A DNA stretch of 64,000 nucleotides from assembly GCF_011039135.1 (NCBI RefSeq), contig NZ_JAAKEJ010000001.1, positions 558,001 to 622,000 on the forward strand, read 5' to 3'. The DNA is from Desulfovibrio sp. ZJ209. Lineage in GTDB: Bacteria > Desulfobacterota > Desulfovibrionia > Desulfovibrionales > Desulfovibrionaceae. Both the position numbers and the translations under genes were made by a program. Under the pieces are notes generated by a model that saw only the letters and a program-made list of their open reading frames with translations, was not told the origin of the DNA and made no database searches. The stretch's first letter is position 1, and the number at the start of each line of letters is the position of its first letter. This document shows positions 11,102-19,667 of the stretch, one piece after another.

Positions 11102-11834
11102 GCCCCGCGCCGGTGCCGGCCCCACCTTCGGGGAACAGGTGCTGGCCTTCAACGCGGGGCTTTCTTTCGACGCGCCGCTGCCCCCGGGCATCGAGGTGAT
11201 GAACCCGTTTCAGGGCAGCCCCTGCGCGCTTGCAGCCTCGGCGGCATTTTACCGCAAGTATTATGCCGACCACCGGGAGCGGCACATCATCCTCGGCATC
11301 AATCCCGGCCGCTTCGGCGCGGGCCTCACGGGCGTGCCCTTCACCGACCCCAAGCGGCTTGCCAGCGCGTGTGGCATCCATATCGCCGCCTGCGCGCCGG
11401 CGCACGAGCCGTCAAGCGTGTTCGTTTATGAAGTCATCGACGCCATGGGCGGCCCGGAGGCTTTTTACCGCGACTGGTATATCAACTCCATCTGTCCCCT
11501 GGGCTTCGTGCGCGTGGACGCCAGGGGCCGGAAGAAGAATTACAACTATTACGATGACCGGCGCCTTGAAGAGGCCGCCACGCCCTTCATGGTGGAATGC
11601 CTGCGGCGCCAGCTCGCCTTCGGCATCCGCAGGGATGTGTGCTATTGCCTCGGCACGGGCAAGAACGCGGCCTTCATCGAGCGCCTGAACGCGGAGCACG
11701 GCTTCTTCGGGCGCGTGGTTCCGCTGGAGCACCCCCGTTACGTCATGCAGTACAAGAGCAAGGAACTCGGCGCCTATGTGCGCAAATATGTCACCCTGCT
11801 GGGCGAAGCCGCCGGAGCGGCCCCGGTGCCCTGA
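11088..11834 (+). CDS. SMUG2-like uracil-DNA glycosylase family protein
   Basis: The 248-residue protein resembles the SMUG2/DUF4918 branch of uracil-DNA glycosylases, which remove uracil and related damaged bases. The visible basis is LGINPGRFGAGLTGVPFTDP (motif I, GINPG, with a downstream phosphate-contact loop) and a late VPLEHPRYVMQYK that fits the family's motif II position. I place the start at ATG 11088, inside the dapB 3' end, because the upstream continuation of this frame runs antiparallel to dapB codon use. The substrate range cannot be read from the sequence. FMN reductase follows after 18 bases. Confidence 0.78.
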   Translation: MGSAKPRAGAGPTFGEQVLAFNAGLSFDAPLPPGIEVMNPFQGSPCALAASAAFYRKYYADHRERHIILGINPGRFGAGLTGVPFTDPKRLASACGIHIAACAPAHEPSSVFVYEVIDAMGGPEAFYRDWYINSICPLGFVRVDARGRKKNYNYYDDRRLEEAATPFMVECLRRQLAFGIRRDVCYCLGTGKNAAFIERLNAEHGFFGRVVPLEHPRYVMQYKSKELGAYVRKYVTLLGEAAGAAPVP

Positions 11835-11852
11835 AAAAGGGAGGAGCAAGCA

Positions 11853-12407
11853 ATGGATGAACTGGTCTTTCTTGGCATTTGCGGCAGCCTCAGGCGCGCC
11901 TCGCGCAACATGGGGCTCTTGCGCAAGGCGCAGGAGCTGATGCCCGCTGGCAGCCGGCTCGAGGTCGCGGATATTCACGACCTGCCGTTCTACAACGAGG
12001 ACATCGCCAAGCCCGAGAGCGTGCGGCGCCTTGTGGACGAGGCCGAAAAGGCCGACGGCTTTCTCTTCGCCTCGCCCGAGTACAACTATTCGCTCGCGCC
12101 GGCCCTCAAGAACGCGCTGGACTGGCTCTCGCGCGAGCCGGGCCTCAAGCCTTTCGCCGGCAAGCCGGCCGCCATCGTGGGCGCCGGCGGCGGCATGGGC
12201 ACCTGCCGCAGCCAGGCGCACCTGCGCCAGGTCTGCGTCTATCTTGACCTGCACCTCATCAACAAGCCGGAATTCTTTTCCAACGCGTTCTCGCCGGCCT
12301 TTGACGCCGCCGGGAACCTTGTGGACGCGGAACTCACGAAAAGGCTGGGGGAACTCCTCCAGGCGCTGGTGGACTGGGCCCGGGTGCTGAAAAAGGGGCG
12401 CGCATAG
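11853..12407 (+). CDS. NADPH-dependent FMN reductase family protein
   Basis: This is a 184-residue flavodoxin-fold protein. The N-terminal CGSLRRASRNMGLL is the FMN phosphate loop, and SPEYNYSLAPALKNALDW is the signature of the NAD(P)H:FMN reductase/ChrR/ArsH-related family. Such enzymes reduce free flavins, quinones or chromate. The physiological substrate is unknown. ggaggagcaagca precedes the ATG, a strong ribosome site. It is the last gene before the TerB-type operon, separated from it by 30 bases, so co-transcription with that operon is possible. Confidence 0.88.
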   Translation: MDELVFLGICGSLRRASRNMGLLRKAQELMPAGSRLEVADIHDLPFYNEDIAKPESVRRLVDEAEKADGFLFASPEYNYSLAPALKNALDWLSREPGLKPFAGKPAAIVGAGGGMGTCRSQAHLRQVCVYLDLHLINKPEFFSNAFSPAFDAAGNLVDAELTKRLGELLQALVDWARVLKKGRA

Positions 12408-12437
12408 ACCCCGGAGCTCCGCCCAGGGGAAGAGCCC

Positions 12438-13886
12438 ATGGAAGAAGCCCGCTATCCCTCAGTCATCCTCGATGACACCGAGTATGAAGACGAGGCCATC
12501 CTCCCGCAGCGCCGCAAGGAGGCCGCGGCGCTGCCCCCCCTGCTCGCCAGCGCGCGGGCTCTGGCGGAAGGGGATTTCCCGGCATCGCGGCAGGAGATCT
12601 TCCTCAGGCAGGGGCGCCTGCTCGCCGACTATGCGGACGATTACCGCTACACGGGCGACCCTGTCCGCTACTATCCCACCTACCAGTCGCTCACGGATGA
12701 AGAGCTGCGCGGCTATTTCAGCTGGCGCCCGAAGGTGCGCGCGAGGCAGGTGGAATACGCGCCACTGACCTTCATTTTTCTCTACATTTATGAACTCATC
12801 AACTGCATCGGCGTTGAAAGCGCGGAAGAAGCCTATGAGCAGCTTCTCTTCCTGAAGCGCAGCTATTCCACCTTCGGCTGGGCCGTCAGCGCCTATCTTG
12901 ACAGGTGGATCCCGGATTTTGTCGTTTACTATGATCTTGCCCCCGCGCTGCTCGCGGACTCTACGGAAAAAGTGTATAATCGGTGCATCCATGTCCTGGA
13001 GAACATGGATCAGGAGCCGCGCGAGAGCGTACTCGACGCGGTAAAGCAGATCGCGCCCAAATGGCTCGGCCGCTCCCGCTTTTACGCCGCGCATTTTGAA
13101 GACATGGACGAGGTGATATATACGGTCTTGAAAGGCATGGCCGCGCATTATGCGGCAGGCTGCAAGCGCAGCCTTGTTGACCAGCTTTTCGGCGCGCGGC
13201 TGCCCGGGCATATGCACATCTTCAGCCAGGCCATCTTTTGCAATCCCCTCGGTCGGAAAAATTACCAATATACCGTTGACGGGATGTGCGTCTACAGTTG
13301 CGAGAATGGCATCTGGACCTCGAAGTGGCGCCCTGTCACCTCCCGTTCGGGCCGCAAGCTGGAGGCCGTGCTCAAGACCATCGACCAGATGATGCGCGAG
13401 GAATACGCCTTCGGCCATCCCATCAAGGGCGATATTTCCCACCGCTGGATACTCAAGCTCATCACCGAGACCACGCAGGCCCTGCTTGCCAAAAAGGCGG
13501 AGGCGGAAAAGAATCGCATCCGCATAGATTTCAGCCTGTTGAACAAGATCCGCTCGGATGCGGACATCATCCGCGAAAAACTGGTCACAGAGGATGATGT
13601 GGAGCCGGACGCGCCCGCCATGGCTCCGCCGCCGGAAGCCGCAACCCCGCCGGCGGCAGCGCCCGCGGGCCTTCCCCAGCTTAGCGGGCCCGAGGCGCGC
13701 TTCCTCGCCTGCCAGCTTCAGGGGGGCGATACCGGCTGGCTCAGGGTGGAGGGGCTGATGCCCTCGGTGCTCGCAGACGCCATCAATGAAAAGCTCTATG
13801 ACCTTTTTGGCGACACGGTCCTGGACGCGGATGGGCGCCCCGTGGCCGACTATGTGGATGAGCTGAAGGAGATGCTGTCTATATGA
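12438..13886 (+). CDS. TerB_N/TerB_C-type domain protein, first gene of ATPase-helicase operon
   Basis: The 482-residue protein has an N-terminal region (about 65-210) with YPTYQSLTDEELRGYFSWR and PLTFIFLYIYELINCIGV, which matches the TerB_N family known from tellurite-resistance-like stress systems. The middle (about 210-370) is helical, and a Pro/Ala-rich linker (about 390-415) leads to a C-terminal segment (VEGLMPSVLADAINEKLYDLFGDTV) that fits TerB_C. No catalytic motif is visible, so it may be a sensor or scaffold. Its stop overlaps the next start in ATGA, so it is translationally coupled to the BrxD-like ATPase. ggaagagccc precedes the ATG. The family call is from recognition of the motif, not from a search. 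Confidence 0.72.
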   Translation: MEEARYPSVILDDTEYEDEAILPQRRKEAAALPPLLASARALAEGDFPASRQEIFLRQGRLLADYADDYRYTGDPVRYYPTYQSLTDEELRGYFSWRPKVRARQVEYAPLTFIFLYIYELINCIGVESAEEAYEQLLFLKRSYSTFGWAVSAYLDRWIPDFVVYYDLAPALLADSTEKVYNRCIHVLENMDQEPRESVLDAVKQIAPKWLGRSRFYAAHFEDMDEVIYTVLKGMAAHYAAGCKRSLVDQLFGARLPGHMHIFSQAIFCNPLGRKNYQYTVDGMCVYSCENGIWTSKWRPVTSRSGRKLEAVLKTIDQMMREEYAFGHPIKGDISHRWILKLITETTQALLAKKAEAEKNRIRIDFSLLNKIRSDADIIREKLVTEDDVEPDAPAMAPPPEAATPPAAAPAGLPQLSGPEARFLACQLQGGDTGWLRVEGLMPSVLADAINEKLYDLFGDTVLDADGRPVADYVDELKEMLSI

Positions 13887-15196
13887 CAATACCCCGGCGT
13901 ATCGCCCAGACCCTTGTCAATTCGCTGAAAGGCGGCGTTGTGCCCCGCGTGGGGCTGCCGTATGTGACGGTGGGCCGCAAGGAAGAGATTGAGGCACTCT
14001 TGCGCGATGTGGACATCATCGCCGAGGGCGGCGCCGCGTTCCGCTTCATTTGCGGCAAGTACGGGAGCGGCAAGAGCTTCTTGCTCCAGACCATCCGCAA
14101 CCATGTGCTCGCCAAGAATTTCGTGGTGCTGGATGCCGACCTCTCGCCGGAGCGGCGCCTGCAGGGCACGCGCGGGCAGGGGCTCGCCACCTACAAGGAG
14201 CTCATCGCCAACATGTCCACCAAGACGCGGCCCGAGGGCGGCGCGCTCTCGCTGGTGCTCGACCGCTGGATAAACAATGTCCAGCAGGAAGCGGCCATGG
14301 AGGCCGGGCTCAGCGTCACCGACCCGGGCGTGGGGCCGCTGGTGGAAAAGAAGATCGCGTCCATCATGGCCTCGCTCAATGAAATGGTGCACGGTTTTGA
14401 CTTCGCGCGGCTGCTGACCCTCTATTACCAGGCCCATATCAGCGGCGACGAGGTGACGAAGGCCCGGGTGCTGAAGTGGTTTCGCGGCGAATACGCCACC
14501 AAGACGGAGGCGCGCCAGGACCTCGGCGTGAACATCATCATCACCGATGACGACTGGTACGACTACCTGAAGCTCTTTGCCTCCTTCCTCAGGCAGGCCG
14601 GGTATGCGGGCATGCTGGTGCTCATCGACGAGCTCGTCAACATCTTCAAGGTGCCCAATGCCATCACGCGCCAATACAACTATGAAAAGATCCTGACCAT
14701 GTACAACGATACCATGCAGGGCCGCGCGAGCCATATGGGCATCATCCTCTGCACCACGCCGCAGGCGCTGGAGGACCCCCGGCGCGGGGTCTACAGTTAC
14801 GAGGCCCTGCGTTCCCGGCTGGCCGAGGGGCGCTTTGCCGGCGGCCACAAGGACCTGCTCTCCCCGGTCATCCGCCTGCAGGCGCTGACGCAGGAAGAAA
14901 TGCTCGTCCTCGTGGAAAAGCTCGCCGACATCCATGCGGGCCTCTACGGCTACACGCGCGGCATCAGCCAGGAAGACCTCGTGACATTTATTGAAATCGA
15001 ATACGGGCGCATCGGCGCCGACGAGCACATCACGCCGCGCGAGATCATCCGCGATTTCATCGAGGTGCTGGACATCCTCTACCAGAACCCGAAGACCGAC
15101 GTGCGGGAACTTTTGGGCAGCGACGCCTTCATCTTTGCCAAGAATGCCGTGGAAGAAGCCCCGACGGCCGAGCAGTTCGCCGAATTTGAGGTGTAG
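13883..15196 (+). CDS. BrxD-like P-loop ATPase (DUF2791, BREX ATP-binding family)
   Basis: The 437-residue protein has Walker A CGKYGSGKSFLLQ (about 55-67) and Walker B GMLVLIDELVNI (about 245-256), followed by IILCTTPQALEDPRRGVYSYEALRSR, a sensor-like segment. The C-terminal DEHITPREIIRDFIEVLDIL is typical of DUF2791 proteins. BrxD of type 2 BREX belongs here and acts together with the helicase BrxHI. It is coupled to the TerB-type gene by a 4-base overlap and is followed by the helicase after 11 bases. The role is inferred from that order; no pglX, pglW, pglY or pglZ is in the window. Confidence 0.78.
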   Translation: MTIPRRIAQTLVNSLKGGVVPRVGLPYVTVGRKEEIEALLRDVDIIAEGGAAFRFICGKYGSGKSFLLQTIRNHVLAKNFVVLDADLSPERRLQGTRGQGLATYKELIANMSTKTRPEGGALSLVLDRWINNVQQEAAMEAGLSVTDPGVGPLVEKKIASIMASLNEMVHGFDFARLLTLYYQAHISGDEVTKARVLKWFRGEYATKTEARQDLGVNIIITDDDWYDYLKLFASFLRQAGYAGMLVLIDELVNIFKVPNAITRQYNYEKILTMYNDTMQGRASHMGIILCTTPQALEDPRRGVYSYEALRSRLAEGRFAGGHKDLLSPVIRLQALTQEEMLVLVEKLADIHAGLYGYTRGISQEDLVTFIEIEYGRIGADEHITPREIIRDFIEVLDILYQNPKTDVRELLGSDAFIFAKNAVEEAPTAEQFAEFEV

Positions 15197-15207
15197 GAGG
15201 CCGCACG

Positions 15208-17433
15208 ATGGGAATTTTTGAGCGCTACGCGCCGTTCGTGCAGGACTACATCTACAGGAACCGCTGGGAGAACCTGCGCGCCATCCAGGTGGCTTCCGCC
15301 AATGCCATTTTCAATACCGACGACAATGTGCTGCTTTCGGCCTCCACGGCCTCCGGCAAGACGGAAGCCGCGTTCTTCCCCATCATCACGCTGTTTGCCG
15401 AAAATCCTCCCACCTCCGTTGGCTGCCTCTATATCGGGCCGCTCAAGGCGCTGATAAACGACCAGTTCATGCGCCTGACGGACTTGTGCGACCAGGCCGG
15501 CATCCCGGTGTGGCACTGGCATGGCGATGTGGCCCAGACCCACAAAAGCCGGCTCATGAAGCGGCCTTCGGGCATCCTCCAGATCACCCCGGAATCCCTT
15601 GAAGCCCTCCTCCTGCACAAACATGCCGCCATCCCGAAACTATTTGGCGACCTGCGCTTCGTGGTCATCGACGAGATCCACTCCCTGCTGCGGGGCGACC
15701 GCGGCGGCCAGACCCTTTGCCTCATCGAAAGGCTGGGGCGTCTCGCCGGCGTCAACCCGCGGCGCATCGGCCTGTCCGCCACCATCGGCGAGCCGGCGCG
15801 GACGGGCGAGCTTTTGTCGTCCGGCACGGGAAGGCGCACCATCATCCCAAAAATCGATGCCAAGGGCATGAAATGGCGCCTGAGCATGGAACATTTTTAC
15901 ATGAAGGAGGAAAGTTCCGAGAGCGAAGCCGCCGATATCGACGCCCTGCCTGTGCTGGAGGAAAAGACGGATACCGCCCCGCCCAGCGCGGACCCGGGCC
16001 TCGGCTATATATTCGAGCATACCGCCGGGAAAAAGTGCCTCGTGTTTTCCAACTCGCGTGAGGAGTGCGAGGCCGTGACCTCCACCCTGCGCCAGTATTG
16101 CGAGCTGAGGAACGAGCCTGACCGCTTCCTCATCCATCATGGCAATCTTTCCTCCTCCTACCGCGAGACCGCCGAGGAGGTGATGAAGGACGACGCCCAG
16201 TGCATGACCACCGTCACCACATCCACGCTGGAGCTCGGCATCGACATCGGGCGGCTGGAACGGGCCTTCCAGATCGATGCCCCGTGGACAGTCTCCTCCT
16301 TCCTGCAGCGCATGGGGCGCACCGGGCGCCGGGAGCTGCCGCCGGAAATGTGGTTCGTCATGCGCGAGGACGAGCCGGACGCCCGCGCCCTGCTGCCCGC
16401 GACCATCCCGTGGAAATTGCTGCAGGGCATCGCCATCGTCCAGCTCTACATGGAAGAGCGCTGGGTTGAGCCCCCCCGGCTCGACAGGCTCCCCTACAGC
16501 CTGCTCTACCACCAGACCATGGCGACCTTGGCCTCCACCGGCGAAATGGCGCCCAAGAACCTGGCGGAAAAGGTGCTTTCGCTGAGCTATTTTCACCGCG
16601 TGAGCCAGGACGACTACAAAGTGCTGCTCAAGCACCTGCTGAAGCATGAGCACCTGCAAAAAACCGAGCAGGGCGGCCTCATCATCGGCCTCAACGGCGA
16701 GAAGATCATCAATTCCTACAAGTTTTACGGGGTATTCAAGGAAAATGAGGAATACACCGTGCGCTGCGAAACGCAGGAGCTGGGCACCATCGTCTCGCCG
16801 CCGCCCATCGGCGAAAAGATCGCCATCGCCGGCCATGTGTGGACGGTGCTCGATGTGGACCACAAGCGGCACCTCGTGTATTGCGAGCAGGTGAAGGGCA
16901 AGATCCCCGCGTATTTCGGCCTCTGCGCCGGCGACCTGCATACCCGCATCGTGCAGCGCATGCGCGGGGTGCTTCAGGAGGACGGCAGCTATCCCTATTT
17001 GATGAAAAACGCGGTGAAAAGGCTCGAAACCGCGCGCATAGCCGCCCGCAACGGCGGCATGGACGTGAACCCCCTCGTGAATCTCGGGGGCAACATGTGG
17101 TGCCTCACACCATGGCTCGGCACCTATCCCTTCATCACGCTGGAGCGCATCCTGCGCCTCAAGTGCGCCGAGAGCCTGGGCCTCAGGAACCTGGACACCG
17201 CCCGCCCCTTTTATATGCAGTTCAACATGGATGCCGATGAGAATGGCTTTTTTGAAATCCTGAAGGCGGAACTCGCCAAGGACATCGAGCCCATGGAACT
17301 CGTCTATCCCAACGAGTTGCCGCTGTTTGACAAATATGACGAATTCCTGCCGCCGGAGCTGGTGTGCAAGGGCTTTGCCCATGGCGTGCTGGATGTGGAA
17401 AAAGTGCGAAACACTGTGGCCCGCTGGGGCTGA
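15208..17433 (+). CDS. Lhr/BrxHI-like DExH-box helicase
   Basis: This is a 741-residue superfamily 2 helicase. It shows the Q-motif-like N-terminus, Walker A STASGKTEAAFFP, the DEIHSLLRGDRGGQT DExH box, ATIGEP (motif III), TSTLELGIDIG (motif V) and QRMGRTGRR (motif VI). The C-terminal half (about 450-741) has a winged-helix and a beta-barrel-like region as in Lhr-type helicases, including a segment TVLDVDHKRHLVYCEQVKGK. aggaggccgcacg precedes the ATG. As the third gene of the operon it is the presumed motor that works with the BrxD-like ATPase. Lhr-like repair helicases are the alternative identity. Confidence 0.8.
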   Translation: MGIFERYAPFVQDYIYRNRWENLRAIQVASANAIFNTDDNVLLSASTASGKTEAAFFPIITLFAENPPTSVGCLYIGPLKALINDQFMRLTDLCDQAGIPVWHWHGDVAQTHKSRLMKRPSGILQITPESLEALLLHKHAAIPKLFGDLRFVVIDEIHSLLRGDRGGQTLCLIERLGRLAGVNPRRIGLSATIGEPARTGELLSSGTGRRTIIPKIDAKGMKWRLSMEHFYMKEESSESEAADIDALPVLEEKTDTAPPSADPGLGYIFEHTAGKKCLVFSNSREECEAVTSTLRQYCELRNEPDRFLIHHGNLSSSYRETAEEVMKDDAQCMTTVTTSTLELGIDIGRLERAFQIDAPWTVSSFLQRMGRTGRRELPPEMWFVMREDEPDARALLPATIPWKLLQGIAIVQLYMEERWVEPPRLDRLPYSLLYHQTMATLASTGEMAPKNLAEKVLSLSYFHRVSQDDYKVLLKHLLKHEHLQKTEQGGLIIGLNGEKIINSYKFYGVFKENEEYTVRCETQELGTIVSPPPIGEKIAIAGHVWTVLDVDHKRHLVYCEQVKGKIPAYFGLCAGDLHTRIVQRMRGVLQEDGSYPYLMKNAVKRLETARIAARNGGMDVNPLVNLGGNMWCLTPWLGTYPFITLERILRLKCAESLGLRNLDTARPFYMQFNMDADENGFFEILKAELAKDIEPMELVYPNELPLFDKYDEFLPPELVCKGFAHGVLDVEKVRNTVARWG

Positions 17434-17548
17434 AAGAGGGCGGCGGCCCCGCAGGGCGCCGACGCGCCCCTGACGGGGCGCCATGACCGGGCGGCTTCTT
17501 CACCAGCCGTCACACGGGCTTCAAGTTGTGCTTGAACTTTTTTGCCGG

Positions 17549-18016
17549 TCAGGCCTTCTCCTCGGCTGCGCCCGGGCTTTCTGGCTTTTCCCGGTTCTTG
17601 TTGCGCAGCATGTCGCCCGCCACCACGATGCCCCGCATGCCCGCGTCGCCCGCCTGCCGGGCCAGCTCTTCCAGTGGCGTGTCGCGCGAGGTGCAGACCT
17701 TGAGCAACATGGGCATGTTGACGCCCGTCACCACCTCAACCCTGTGGTTGCCGAGCAGCGAGAGCGCGAGATTGGCGGGCGTGCCGCCGAACATGTCGGT
17801 GAGGATGATGACCCCGGCGCCCTTGTCCAGCCTTTGCGCGGCGTCCTCAAGGCGGCGTACGGTCTCGGAAACTTCATGTGCCGCATCAACACTGATGGAA
17901 CTGCAATCGCTGACGGGCCCGAGGATGAACTCCGCCGTGCGCAAAATCGCCGAACCGTAATCCCCGTGTGAAACGATGATGATCCCCACCTGCGGGGAGG
18001 AGTCTTGCTCTGGCAT
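17549..18016 (-). CDS. PTS mannose/fructose-type EIIA domain protein
   Basis: A 155-residue single-domain EIIA(Man)-type protein. His17 in IIIVSHGDYG is the expected phosphorylation site, and ILTDMFGGTPANLAL is the second conserved block. The C-terminus is a charged tail (NKNREKPESPGAAEEK). It sits after rapZ on the same strand, 32 bases apart. No EIIB, EIIC or EIID gene follows, so a regulatory role rather than sugar uptake is more likely. A short convergent region separates it from the helicase gene. Confidence 0.87.
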   Translation of the reverse strand: MPEQDSSPQVGIIIVSHGDYGSAILRTAEFILGPVSDCSSISVDAAHEVSETVRRLEDAAQRLDKGAGVIILTDMFGGTPANLALSLLGNHRVEVVTGVNMPMLLKVCTSRDTPLEELARQAGDAGMRGIVVAGDMLRNKNREKPESPGAAEEKA

Positions 18017-18048
18017 ATCAAGCCTCGAATGGCGTCGGCCTTTTGCTC

Positions 18049-18999
18049 TCAGCCGAGTTCAAGATGTCGGTGCTCAAGCGAAACGGGATAGCCCGCCTGG
18101 CGCACACCCTGCGCCAGGTGTTCCGCCATGGCGACGGAACGGTGCCGGCCGCCGGTGCAACCAAGCGCGATGGTCACCCGGTAGCGCCCCTCGCCCTCCA
18201 TGAGCGGCAGGAGAAAGAGCAGCAGGTCCAGCAGCTTGGCCCCGTACTCCCTTGCCTCCGGCGAGGAGAAAACATAGTCGGCCACCGGCTTGTCCTTGCC
18301 GCTCAGGGGGCGCAGGTCTTCCACAAAATAGGGATTGGGCAGGAAGCGGAGGTCGAAGACCATGTCCGCTTCATGCGGGATGCCGTACTTGAAGCCGAAA
18401 GACATGATGTTGACGCGCAGGGAGCGCCCCGAGCCGGACTCGCTGCTCCAGCGCTTCTGGATGGCGCGCCTGAGGTCGTGGATGGAAAAGCGCGAGGTGT
18501 CGAGAACGAGGTCCGCCATGCCGCGCAGAGGCTCCAGGCGCTCGCGTTCCGCACGGAGCGCCGCCTCGAGCCCCATGCCCTCGCGTTCCAGCGGATGCGG
18601 CCGGCGCGTGGCTGCATAGCGGCGCATGAGCGTCTTGTCGTCCGCCTCGAGAAAAAGCAACTGCGGGCGGATGCCCATGCGCGCGAGCTCGCTAAGCGCG
18701 GCATGGAGTTCTTCGGGAAAATTGCCCTGGCGGATGTCCATGCCGAGGGCGATCCCCTTGAAATGCCGCATGGAGTCGCGTTGCATCATGGCCGCCATTT
18801 CCGGAGCCAGGCTGGCAGGGAGGCCGTCCACGGCAAGGTACCGCAGGTCTTCAAAAACGCGCAGGGCGGTGCTTTTACCGGCGCCGGAAAGGCCCGTCAC
18901 GATGCTGACCCGGGGGCTCTCCCCGCAGGGTACGGAGGGGCCCGGTGCGGGCGCCGAGGCCGTGGCCTTGGCCGCGTCTTCAGGAACGGAACGGGGCAT
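18049..18999 (-). CDS. rapZ: RNase adapter protein RapZ / nucleotide-binding YvcJ family
   Basis: The 316-residue protein has Walker [10 protein letters not shown] (residues 36-44) after a Pro/Ala-rich N-terminal extension, and the C-terminal [15 protein letters not shown] motif of the RapZ/YvcJ family. In enterobacteria RapZ guides RNase E to GlmZ and controls glucosamine-6-phosphate synthesis; in other phyla the function is less clear. It sits between hpf and an EIIA gene downstream of rpoN, the usual neighbourhood for this family. The extension of about 30 residues before Walker A is longer than usual, so a later start is possible, but no internal ATG lies there. Confidence 0.92.
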   Translation of the reverse strand: MPRSVPEDAAKATASAPAPGPSVPCGESPRVSIVTGLSGAGKSTALRVFEDLRYLAVDGLPASLAPEMAAMMQRDSMRHFKGIALGMDIRQGNFPEELHAALSELARMGIRPQLLFLEADDKTLMRRYAATRRPHPLEREGMGLEAALRAERERLEPLRGMADLVLDTSRFSIHDLRRAIQKRWSSESGSGRSLRVNIMSFGFKYGIPHEADMVFDLRFLPNPYFVEDLRPLSGKDKPVADYVFSSPEAREYGAKLLDLLLFLLPLMEGEGRYRVTIALGCTGGRHRSVAMAEHLAQGVRQAGYPVSLEHRHLELG

Positions 19000-19057
19000 G
19001 GCAGTCCTCCCCGTTATGCCGGCCCGCGGGCGAACTGCGGGCCGGCGGGCACCATGG

Positions 19058-19615
19058 CTAGAGGATGGGGTCGATCAGCGCGTAACCGCTCGTCCGGCGG
19101 CGGTAGATGACGTTGACCCGCCCGTTTTCCGCATTGAGGAACACCAAAAACTCGCTGCCGATGGAGTCGAGCTGCATGAGGGCCTCGTCCAGATGCAGCG
19201 GCTTGGGCGCGAAGCGGTCGGTGCCGACCACGGCCGCGTCGTCCGCCGCCTCGGCCACGTCCGTGGCCTCGCTGTCGAGGTTGTAGGTGAACACGTCGAT
19301 CTCGGCGTTGCGGGCCTTGCGGCGCTGCTCCTTGACGCGCGAGACCTTGCGCTTGATCTGCGATTCGACCTTGTCCGTCACGAGGTCGATGGCGGCATAC
19401 ATGTCCGGCGCCTGCTCCGTGGCGTTGATATGCAGACCCTCGCCGCTGACGTTCACTTCGCAACGGTGCCGGAACTTGTCCACCGTGAGGATGACATTTA
19501 CCTCCAGCCCGGCAGCCTTGCCGAAAAAGCGGCCAAGTTTTTCCATGCGGCGGCGCGCATATTTCTTGAGGTGATCGGACGCCTCGAAATTCTTGAAGGC
19601 GAAAGTGATATTCAT
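19058..19615 (-). CDS. hpf: Ribosome hibernation promoting factor, long form
   Basis: HPF stabilises idle ribosomes as 100S dimers. The 185-residue product has the N-terminal ribosome-binding domain ([20 protein letters not shown] to [12 protein letters not shown]) and the C-terminal dimerisation domain ([19 protein letters not shown] to the end) of the long form. I place the start at the ATG at 19615 because a ggagg lies just upstream on the minus strand; a longer frame to 19657 adds 14 residues without support. It lies between rpoN and rapZ on the same strand, as is common in proteobacteria. Confidence 0.93.
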   Translation of the reverse strand: MNITFAFKNFEASDHLKKYARRRMEKLGRFFGKAAGLEVNVILTVDKFRHRCEVNVSGEGLHINATEQAPDMYAAIDLVTDKVESQIKRKVSRVKEQRRKARNAEIDVFTYNLDSEATDVAEAADDAAVVGTDRFAPKPLHLDEALMQLDSIGSEFLVFLNAENGRVNVIYRRRTSGYALIDPIL

Positions 19616-19667
19616 GGTTCCTCCTTGGGGTGCTCCTGATGGCAGGCCCGGACGCAACGCCCGATTT

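Noticed and set aside
12438..17433. Complete BREX system
   Set aside because: Only the BrxD-like and BrxHI-like parts are present; methylase, PglZ-type phosphatase and kinase genes are absent.
15640..17484. Long minus-strand open frame opposite the helicase
   Set aside because: Antisense shadow of a gene with clear helicase motifs.
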